Assembly: GCF_938045405.1 (NCBI RefSeq)
Contig: NZ_CALIMW010000205.1
Coordinates: 1 to 11,524 of the forward strand
Reading direction: 5' to 3'
DNA: 11,524 nt
Origin: an uncultured Campylobacter sp.
Lineage (GTDB): Bacteria > Campylobacterota > Campylobacteria > Campylobacterales > Campylobacteraceae
In this document: in pieces, positions 6,511 through 11,524 of the stretch
Layout: each line of letters begins with the position of its first letter
Position numbering within the stretch: the stretch's first letter is position 1
Program-made: the position numbers and the translations under genes
Notes under the pieces: generated by a model
The model's input: the letters and a program-made list of their open reading frames with translations, nothing else
The model's database searches: none
Told to the model about the DNA's origin: nothing

Positions 6511-6544
6511 TCCGCTATTCTAATCCCGCATATTTTGCGGAATT
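6508..6544 (+). promoter_or_regulatory. Overlapping dyads in the leader of the second binding-protein gene
   Basis: AATTCCGC (6508-6515) is complementary to GCGGAATT (6537-6544). Inside it, CCGCA (6526-6530) pairs with TGCGG (6536-6540) across a 5-base loop. The two pairings share the 3' arm and exclude each other. The ribosome binding site AAGGAG (6548-6553) follows directly but is not paired in either. The outer arm is only transcribed if the upstream -10 box (6492) is used. The GCGGAATT word also recurs in the repeat-rich spacer after 9388, so this may be dispersed repeat sequence rather than a switch. Confidence 0.3.
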
Positions 6545-6558
6545 TTCAAGGAGAAAAA

Positions 6559-7605
6559 ATGCTTAAACTTCACTCAATCCTTCTTGGTACAGTGCTTTGC
6601 GCTGGCCCGGCTTTTGCAGATCGCACGATTACAGATCAGCTCGGTCGCAAGGTCACGATCCCAGATCAAGTAAATCGCATCGTCGTGCTACACCACGAAG
6701 CGCTCAATGTCTTAAACGAAATCAACGCCCAAGATAAGGTCGTAGGCATCCTAAAAAGCTGGGAGCAGCGCCTAGGCAAAGAGTATAATCGTTTGGCACC
6801 GAGTTTTAAAAACCTACCTAATCCGGGCGATATCAAAGATGTCAATTACGAAGCTCTGCTTAGTCTAAAGCCTGATGCGGTCGTAGTGGTCAACTACTTC
6901 CCTAAAGAATATATCGCTAAAATGGAGGAGTTAAAAATCCCAGTCGTAGGCATTTCGTTTTTTAGCTCTGCACAAGAGGAAAAAGCTAAGCTAAATCCGA
7001 CCTTTAAAGATGAGCGCGATAGCTTCGCTGCTTACGATGAGGGCTTTTACGAGGGGGTTAAAATTCTAGGCGAACTAAGCAATCACGAAAAGGATGCCGC
7101 TGAACTAATAGATTTCGTTAAAAAATCGCAAGCTGATTTAAATGCCAAATTTAGCAATTTTATCGTAGATAAAAGACCTAGAGTTTATATGGCAAATCCT
7201 GATCTTACGACCTACGGTAGCGGCAAATATACTGGCGTAATGTTAGCAAGAGCGGGTGCGACGAACGTTGCCGCTGCAGATATAAAGGGCTACAAACAGG
7301 TTTCACCGGAGCAAATTTTAGCATGGAATCCGCAGATTATCTTAGTGCAAAACCGCTATCCTCAAGTACCTGCCGAACTTAAGGCAAACCCTGCGCTAAA
7401 AGGTCTTAGCGCCGTGAAAGAGGATAGAATTTATCTAATGCCCGAATTCGTTAAAGCATGGGGTCATCCGACTGCCGAAGCAATGGCGCTTGGTGAGGAA
7501 TGGCTTGCGATGAAACTTTATCCGCAAAATTTTAAGGACGCAAACTTTGATAAAAAAGTAGAGGAATTCTACGAGAAATTTTACCGCGTCAAATATCAAA
7601 AATAA
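6559..7605 (+). CDS. Periplasmic metal/chelate-binding protein of an ABC importer (intact copy)
   Basis: Class III solute-binding protein feeding the permease and ATPase encoded directly downstream. ATG 6559 is chosen because AAGGAG at 6548-6553 precedes it by 5 bases; the upstream in-frame TTG at 6535 lacks a site and would spoil the signal peptide. The 348-residue precursor has a signal peptide MLKLHSILLGTVLCAGPAFA, then DRTITDQLGRKVTIPDQVNR. The two-lobed core is seen in NRIVVLHHEALNVL, YEALLSLKPDAVVV, TTYGSGKYTGVM and MPEFVKAWGHPTAEAMALGEE, ending KKVEEFYEKFYRVKYQK. It has a 4-residue insertion (near FKDERDSFAAY) relative to the copy at 5256. The HH pair in LHHEALN is Q-H in that copy, so ligand contacts may differ. 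The stop overlaps the permease ATG by one base. Fe-siderophore, heme, cobalamin, nickel and molybdate are all known substrates of the superfamily; I cannot choose. Confidence 0.93.
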   Translation: MLKLHSILLGTVLCAGPAFADRTITDQLGRKVTIPDQVNRIVVLHHEALNVLNEINAQDKVVGILKSWEQRLGKEYNRLAPSFKNLPNPGDIKDVNYEALLSLKPDAVVVVNYFPKEYIAKMEELKIPVVGISFFSSAQEEKAKLNPTFKDERDSFAAYDEGFYEGVKILGELSNHEKDAAELIDFVKKSQADLNAKFSNFIVDKRPRVYMANPDLTTYGSGKYTGVMLARAGATNVAAADIKGYKQVSPEQILAWNPQIILVQNRYPQVPAELKANPALKGLSAVKEDRIYLMPEFVKAWGHPTAEAMALGEEWLAMKLYPQNFKDANFDKKVEEFYEKFYRVKYQK

Positions 7606-8585
7606 TGCTAAACCTAATCCTGCTTCTTTTTTGGGTAGTGCTGGCGCTAATCTCGCTCGCTAGCGGGCAGTTTCATATACCGTTAGAAGAAATTTTTAAA
7701 ATTCTCTTTAGCGGAGGCGGCGATGAAGCCGCCAAAAGTGTGATGATGGATGTTAGAATTCCGCGCATTCTACTCTCTAGCCTTTGCGGTGGAGCGCTTG
7801 CTATCGCGGGTTTGAGCTTGCAGGCGGTATTTAAAAACCCGCTCGTTGGCCCGCACATCGTAGGCGTTAGCACCGCAGCGGCATTCGGCGGCGCGCTTTG
7901 TATTTTGCTAGGATTGAGCGGCTTATGGCTTGCGGGGTTTGCATTTTGCTTCGGGCTTGCGGCGCTATTTTTGCTCTATCTTTTGGCAAAATTCGTAGCA
8001 CGCGCCGATATTTTCTCGCTCATTTTAGCAGGTATAGTCATTAACGGCGTATTTGCCGCACTTACGAGCTTGGTGCAGTATCTAGCAGACGATGAGGAAG
8101 TGCTGCCTAATATCGTTTTTTGGCTACTGGGAAGCTTCGTAAGCGCAGGATATGATAAAGTAATTTTGATGTGCGCGATCGCCCTGCCCGCTTCTGCAGT
8201 CTTAATCGCGCTGAGATGGCGGTTTAATCTACTCAGCCTAAATGATGATGATTTGCGCGTGCTAGGCGTGGACGTTAAATTTCTGCGCTGCACGATCCTA
8301 GCGCTTTGCACTGCTCTGATCGCCGTACAAGTTAGCGTCAGCGGAAATATCGGCTGGGTAGGTCTTGTAGTGCCGCACGCCACCAGGCTCATCGCGGGCA
8401 GCGACCACGTAAAGCTAATGCCTGCCTGCTTCATTGCAGGAGCGATCTTTATGCTGGCAATCGACGATCTATCTCGCTCGCTAAGTAGCGCCGAAATTCC
8501 TTTAGGAATTCTATCCGCTCTCATCGGAAGCCCGATCTTTGCCCTACTTCTAAAAAGGAGCGCCAAAAATGCAAAATCTAATTGA
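7605..8585 (+). CDS. FecCD/BtuC-type ABC importer permease
   Basis: Inner-membrane permease of the class II (BtuC-like) ABC importers, acting as a homodimer with the ATPase encoded next to it. It has 326 residues, the normal length, and about ten hydrophobic segments. Family motifs in order: VRIPRILLSSLCGGALAIAG near 50-69, LQAVFKNPLVGPHIVGVS near 72-89, GNIGWVGLVVPHATRLIAGS near 248-267 including the coupling-region PH..R, and EIPLGILSALIGSPIFALLL near 297-316. The ATG at 7605 overlaps the preceding stop codon by one base, so translation is probably coupled. It overlaps the ATPase gene by 17 bases. There is no separate second permease, so a homodimer is expected. Confidence 0.95.
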   Translation: MLNLILLLFWVVLALISLASGQFHIPLEEIFKILFSGGGDEAAKSVMMDVRIPRILLSSLCGGALAIAGLSLQAVFKNPLVGPHIVGVSTAAAFGGALCILLGLSGLWLAGFAFCFGLAALFLLYLLAKFVARADIFSLILAGIVINGVFAALTSLVQYLADDEEVLPNIVFWLLGSFVSAGYDKVILMCAIALPASAVLIALRWRFNLLSLNDDDLRVLGVDVKFLRCTILALCTALIAVQVSVSGNIGWVGLVVPHATRLIAGSDHVKLMPACFIAGAIFMLAIDDLSRSLSSAEIPLGILSALIGSPIFALLLKRSAKNAKSN

Positions 8586-9333
8586 GGTAAAAAACGCTGG
8601 CTTTTACTACGAGGCGGAAAAATTCTGCTTTCGCAACTTAAGCTTCGAGCTTGCCAGCTCTCAAACATTAGCGATTTTGGGCTTAAACGGGCAAGGCAAA
8701 AGTACGCTAATGTCGTGTATGATGGGGATTTTGCAGCCTAAAGAAGGCGAGATCGTGCGCAAGGCAAAATTTGCTTTCTTGCCGCAGAGCTTTAACGTCG
8801 CGTTTGATTACAGCGTGCTTGACATCGTACTGATGGGGCGGGTACGCGAGATCTCGCTTTTTTCAAAACCGGGCAAAAAGGATATTCAAATCTGCCTTGA
8901 CGCTCTGGATACGCTAGGCGTCGCCCATCTGCAAAAGCGCAGCTTTAACGCCCTTAGCGGCGGGCAGAGGCAGCTCGTGCTCTTTGCTAGAGCCCTAGCT
9001 AGCGGCAGCGATGTGCTGTTTTTGGACGAGCCTGCCAGCGCGCTTGATATCAAAAACCAAGACCGCGTGCTAAGCCTCATCGCAAATCTACGCTCAAATA
9101 GCGATGCGAGCATAGTTTTTACCACCCATCAGCCTAACCACGCCCTCGCAGTCGCCGATCGCACACTGATCTTGCGAAATGATCTTAGCTACAACTACGG
9201 CGTAAGTAACGAAATTTTAACCGAAGCCGCGCTTAGCTCGCTCTACGGCGTACAGATCAAAACGGCGGAATTTGACGTTGCGGGCGAGCAAATCCCCAGC
9301 ATCACGCAAATTTTCAGCGCGCAGGTGAGGTAG
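8569..9333 (+). CDS. ABC importer ATPase (FecE/BtuD type)
   Basis: Cytoplasmic ATPase that powers the permease encoded upstream. All catalytic motifs are present in 254 residues: Walker A GLNGQGKST at 38-46, Q-loop LPQS with Gln73, ABC signature LSGGQRQL at 129-136, Walker B VLFLDEPASALD at 149-160 with Glu154, and the switch His187 in TTHQPNHA. The start ATG 8569 lies inside the permease gene (17-base overlap), after AAAAAGGAG at 8554-8562, 6 bases before the ATG. It is the last gene of the operon that begins at 6559. The C-terminal part after residue 205 is the variable tail seen in FecE-like proteins. No damage seen. Confidence 0.95.
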   Translation: MQNLIEVKNAGFYYEAEKFCFRNLSFELASSQTLAILGLNGQGKSTLMSCMMGILQPKEGEIVRKAKFAFLPQSFNVAFDYSVLDIVLMGRVREISLFSKPGKKDIQICLDALDTLGVAHLQKRSFNALSGGQRQLVLFARALASGSDVLFLDEPASALDIKNQDRVLSLIANLRSNSDASIVFTTHQPNHALAVADRTLILRNDLSYNYGVSNEILTEAALSSLYGVQIKTAEFDVAGEQIPSITQIFSAQVR

Positions 9334-9368
9334 GCGCGAGCGGCGCGACAAAGCAGCTCATCAATCGG

Positions 9369-9387
9369 CGCGAAATTTTAAATCGCG
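9369..9387 (+). terminator. Possible hairpin downstream of the transporter operon
   Basis: CGCG at 9369-9372 and CGCG at 9384-9387 enclose ATTT-T-AAAT, so a stem with a 2-base bulge could form 35 bases after the ATPase stop codon. The sequence GGATTTTG follows, a short and imperfect T-run. It is placed where a terminator is expected, but the structure is weak. Confidence 0.2.
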
Positions 9388-9730
9388 GGATTTTGCCTTG
9401 ATCTAAATTTAAATCGTAGAATTTTGTCTTGAAATGCCGTCTTGGAATTCTGATTAAAATTTTATATCGAGGTTTTTGCCTTGGAATTCCAGTCTAAATT
9501 CCATAGCGGAATTTTACCGCGGGGAATTCCGATCAGAAATCTCATAGCGGAATTCCATCAGTGGCTTGCAAGTTTGCGAAACGTGCGATGAAAGTATGCT
9601 ATCGCTTGAGATTTGAAATTCCACCGAGAAATTCTACCTCGCAAATCCATAGATGGAATTTTGTTTTAAAATCCCGCGGCGGAATTTTATTCTCGCTCTG
9701 GTAGAATTCCTGAAATTCCGCAGTCTGAAG
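9388..9730. repeat. Cluster of degenerate GCGGAATT / GGAATTCC repeats in a gene-free spacer
   Basis: In about 340 bases without a supportable gene, the core GAATT or AATTC occurs about a dozen times on either strand: GGAATTCT at 9444, GGAATTCC at 9483 and 9523, GCGGAATTTT at 9506, GCGGAATTCC at 9547, TGGAATTTTG near 9654, GCGGAATTTTA near 9679, and AGAATTCC and GAAATTCCG near 9713-9730. Longer pieces recur: CATAGCGGAATT(TT/CC) at 9502 and 9543, and ATTTTG(C/T)CTTG at 9390, 9421 and, less exactly, 9474. Both half-orientations are mixed, so many local stem-loops are possible. Short frames through it are repetitive and have no ribosome binding site. Function unknown. Confidence 0.65.
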
Positions 9731-9789
9731 CTTGACCGCGACGAAATTTTAAATTTAGCTATTTAATTCCTGCTTTACATCGATTTATG

Positions 9790-9816
9790 TATACTTCGGG
9801 ATAAATTTTAAAAAGG
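9790..9816 (+). promoter_or_regulatory. Promoter and leader, first array gene
   Basis: TATACT at 9790-9795, with TG one base upstream, is followed by TCGGG and an AAATTTT stretch, then the ribosome binding site AAAAGG (9811-9816), 6 bases before ATG 9823. The same arrangement recurs before the other two array genes, which supports its being functional. The start of transcription is likely in or just after CGGG. Confidence 0.55.
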
Positions 9817-9822
9817 CTTATT

Positions 9823-10416
9823 ATGCAAGATCTCGTATCTCAGGCAAGAAAAGAGGGAATGATCAGCACCGGTATTGATCTGTTTTTAGCGGCGGTGCCT
9901 GCGACTTTAGTTGCGCTAGATATTGCTAAGAACGATATGCTAGGGCTTAGCACCAACAAGACGGCTACCTATATCACTGGCGGAATTATTTTTGCTCTTT
10001 TGTGTGTTTCGGTATTTTTCAGGCTAAGAGCGCTCCGCAAAATTTCAATGCTTAGCGGCATAAGGGCGGCGGCACTTTACCGCAACTGCATAATTGTCTG
10101 CATCTGTGTCATTGCCATAACAAGCATCTTTTTATCGATTCCTTTATCGATCTCATACAAGCATTTGGCAATGATATTGTGCATTTTGATAACGTTTGCG
10201 GGCGCAATCTATATAATCGTAGCGTGGTTTTACATAAATTTTGCTCTAGCGCGCGTAAGCGGCGTGGGGATCTTTGAGACGTATGTGTGGCTCTGCATCA
10301 TCCTTTTTCCATTAAATGCACTATATCATTTGATATTCCCCATAACCCTCACAATAACTAGCATCGTGCACCTGCTAGCCTGGAACAAGATAGAAAAGAT
10401 AAGCGTAAAAGTTTAG
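9823..10416 (+). CDS. Array membrane protein 1, unknown function, about six spans
   Basis: A 197-residue inner-membrane protein of no family I recognise. A hydrophilic N-terminus MQDLVSQARKEGMISTGIDL is followed by hydrophobic segments near 16-33, 49-67, 86-108, 114-138, 152-170 and 173-188. Basic loops such as RLRALRKIS (67-75) and the tail AWNKIEKISVKV probably face the cytoplasm. Blocks shared with its neighbours: LRKIS.LSGI, LYRNCII, IYIIVAWF.INF.LARVSGV, F.TYVWLC and SIVHLLAW.KIEKIS. It has its own promoter and ribosome binding site. No catalytic or metal-binding motif is evident. It may be a channel-like or signalling membrane protein, but nothing in the sequence decides this. A distant relative lies at 4214. 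Confidence 0.85.
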   Translation: MQDLVSQARKEGMISTGIDLFLAAVPATLVALDIAKNDMLGLSTNKTATYITGGIIFALLCVSVFFRLRALRKISMLSGIRAAALYRNCIIVCICVIAITSIFLSIPLSISYKHLAMILCILITFAGAIYIIVAWFYINFALARVSGVGIFETYVWLCIILFPLNALYHLIFPITLTITSIVHLLAWNKIEKISVKV

Positions 10417-10488
10417 AATTTCGCAAATATCTTGTCGCGATAGAATTTTGATCTTGTCGGTTTAATTTATATTTTATGCTTGTTTATA

Positions 10489-10517
10489 TATACTTCGGGT
10501 CAAATTTTTAAAAAGGG
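10489..10517 (+). promoter_or_regulatory. Promoter and leader, second array gene
   Basis: TATACT at 10489-10494 within a TATATATACT run, then TCGGG, an AAATTTTT stretch and the ribosome binding site AAAAGGG (10511-10517), 7 bases before ATG 10525. It matches the leader of the first array gene. This is why the upstream TTG at 10480 is rejected as the start: it lies before the promoter box. Confidence 0.55.
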
Positions 10518-10524
10518 TTTATAT

Positions 10525-11223
10525 ATGCAATTCATTGTATCTCAGGCAAGAAAAGAGGGGATGATCAGCACCGGCATCGATCTGTTTTTAGCGGCACTAC
10601 CCGTGGTTTTTATCGTGGTAGGCTATGTCTCTTTCAGCGAGCCATGGCGCCTTGACGACGAGATGATAAATTATATCGCTAGCGGAATTTTGATTGCTTT
10701 TATTTGTGTTTCAGTATTTTTCAGATTGCAGGCGCTCCGAAAAATTTCAGCGCTTAGCGGCATAAAAGCAGCGACACTTTATCGCAACTGCATAATAATC
10801 TGCGTCTGCTTTTTTGCGCTAGCGCTCGTGCTTAATTACCTTTATCCGAGAGAGCCTGACGCAGACGGTGGGCAGAGTGATAATCCATTTGCGGCGATAT
10901 TTGGACTAGCGCTTTTCGCAGGCGTTATTTACATAATCGTCGCATGGTTTCGCATAAATTTTTCGCTTGCGCGCGTAAGCGGCGTAAGTACCTTTCGGAC
11001 TTATGTGTGGCTTTGTGTGGGACTTTTTGTGCTAAATATACTATGCAATGCAGCGATTATTGCTATAGCTATTTCCTCCGAGCCGCGGACCGAGCAGGTC
11101 TCGGCTTTAGCTATTGCCGTCGTAATGCTTAAACTGCTCCTGCCGTTTGCCGCTCTTGTGATAACTGGCATCGTGCACCTGCTAGCCTGGAGCAAGATAG
11201 AAAAGATAAGCGCAGAGGTTTAA
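10525..11223 (+). CDS. Array membrane protein 2, unknown function, about six spans
   Basis: Paralog of the gene at 9823, with 232 residues from ATG 10525. The start is set by AAAAGGG at 10511-10517 and by alignment with the first copy's MQ..VSQARKEGMISTGIDLFLAA. The same blocks are kept: LRKISALSGI (71-80), LYRNCIIIC, IYIIVAWFRINFSLARVSGV, TYVWLC and GIVHLLAWSKIEKIS. Its extra length is in two places: a polar, acidic loop at about 107-121 (YPREPDADGGQSDNP) and a longer, partly hydrophobic region at about 184-203 before the last span. The loops may have been gained here or lost in copy 1. Nucleotide identity with copy 1 is very high at both ends and low in the middle. Confidence 0.85.
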   Translation: MQFIVSQARKEGMISTGIDLFLAALPVVFIVVGYVSFSEPWRLDDEMINYIASGILIAFICVSVFFRLQALRKISALSGIKAATLYRNCIIICVCFFALALVLNYLYPREPDADGGQSDNPFAAIFGLALFAGVIYIIVAWFRINFSLARVSGVSTFRTYVWLCVGLFVLNILCNAAIIAIAISSEPRTEQVSALAIAVVMLKLLLPFAALVITGIVHLLAWSKIEKISAEV

Positions 11224-11287
11224 ATTTTAAATTTCATAAACCTCTTGTCACGATAAAATTTCGCTCTTTTCGGTTTGATTAGCGTTT

Positions 11288-11316
11288 TACACTTCGGGAT
11301 AAATTTCAAAAAGGCT
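11288..11316 (+). promoter_or_regulatory. Promoter and leader, third array gene
   Basis: TACACT at 11288-11293, then TCGGGATAAATTT and an AAAAAGG ribosome binding site ending about 11314, before ATG 11322. The -10 box is one base poorer than in the first two units (C for T at the third position), so this copy may be expressed less. Confidence 0.45.
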
Positions 11317-11321
11317 TATGT

Positions 11322-11524
11322 ATGCAAGATCTCGTATCTCAGGTAAAAAGAGAAGGGATGATTAGCACTGGCATTGATCTGCTTTTGGCGGTGGCGCTCG
11401 CGGTTTTTAAAGTAATAGGTCTTGCTTCCGGCGGAATGTTCTTGATAGTCAGCGGAATTTTTATCGCTCTTATCTGCCTCTCGGTGATTTATAGGCTAAG
11501 AGCGCTCCGCAAAATTTCAAAGCT
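11322..11524 (+). CDS. Array membrane protein 3, N-terminal part (runs off the window)
   Basis: An open frame from ATG 11322 to the window end reads MQDLVSQVKREGMISTGIDL, then a hydrophobic segment, VSGIFIALICLSVIYR and LRALRKISK. It matches the N-terminal 75 or so residues of array proteins 1 and 2 in order and spacing, apart from a loop shorter by about eight residues between the first two spans. The first seven codons are nearly identical to copy 1. About two thirds of the gene lies beyond the window, so intactness cannot be judged. Confidence 0.85.
   Translation, partial: MQDLVSQVKREGMISTGIDLLLAVALAVFKVIGLASGGMFLIVSGIFIALICLSVIYRLRALRKISK

Larger units (their letters stand above)
9731..11524 (+). 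repeat. Tandem array of three gene-plus-leader units (third cut off)
   Basis: Units begin near 9731, 10431 and 11244 with related words (CTTGACCGCGACGAAATTTT, CTTGTCGCGATAGAATTTTG, CTTGTCACGATAAAATTTCG). Then come a T-rich stretch, a -10-like box, ACTTCGGG, AAATTT, an AAAAGG ribosome binding site and a membrane gene. Unit lengths are about 700 and 813 bases, the difference coming mainly from 35 extra codons in the second gene. The first and second genes share a 52-base block at their 3' ends (10354-10405 and 11161-11212) with only two differences. The array must have arisen by tandem duplication, and the matching ends suggest later gene conversion. Confidence 0.85.

Noticed and set aside
7976..8668. 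230-codon open frame on the minus strand
   Set aside because: It lies opposite the permease and ATPase genes, which carry all expected motifs; the length is an effect of codon bias.
9388..9730. CRISPR array
   Set aside because: Repeats are short, degenerate, in both orientations and unevenly spaced, and there are no cas genes nearby.

Overview
The window looks like chromosome from an epsilonproteobacterium, most likely a GC-richer Campylobacter of the oral group (C. gracilis, C. showae, C. rectus or C. curvus). The reasons are the AAATTT-rich spacers, TATAAT-type -10 boxes without clear -35 boxes, the gene order hypC-hypD-hypE-hypA, and HypE/HypA proteins of the Campylobacter type. The species is an inference; only the genus-level style is visible. 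Every gene I can support lies on the + strand.

Region 1 (1-3440) is the end of a [NiFe]-hydrogenase maturation cluster: hypC (5' end cut off), hypD, hypE and hypA. HypC/HypD build and carry the Fe(CN)2CO unit, HypE makes the cyanide ligand, and HypA helps insert nickel. HypE and especially HypA carry long low-complexity insertions not usual for their families. HypE probably starts at a TTG.

Region 2 (3441-4213) is an AT-rich stretch with one doubtful 118-codon frame and no recognisable gene. It is followed by a multi-spanning membrane protein of unknown function (4214-4948) that seems distantly related to the repeated membrane genes at the far end of the window.

Region 3 (4949-9333) holds two copies of a class III (FecB/BtuF-type) metal or metal-chelate ABC importer in tandem. 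The first copy is decayed. Its periplasmic binding protein is frameshifted near the C-terminus at an A7 run, and its permease survives only as a 35-codon N-terminal stub overlapping the corrected stop codon. The second copy is complete: binding protein, FecCD/BtuC-type permease and ATPase, with overlapping genes. The substrate is not readable from sequence. Nickel would fit the hydrogenase neighbours, but iron, heme, cobalamin or molybdate remain possible.

Region 4 (9334-9730) is a spacer crowded with degenerate GCGGAATT/GGAATTCC-type repeats. Region 5 (about 9731 to the window end) is a tandem array of at least three paralogous, roughly 6-span membrane protein genes. Each has its own near-identical promoter, leader and ribosome binding site, and the third runs off the window. 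Their ends are almost identical in nucleotide sequence while their middles have diverged. Together with the distant relative at 4214, this unknown family is the least explained content of the window.
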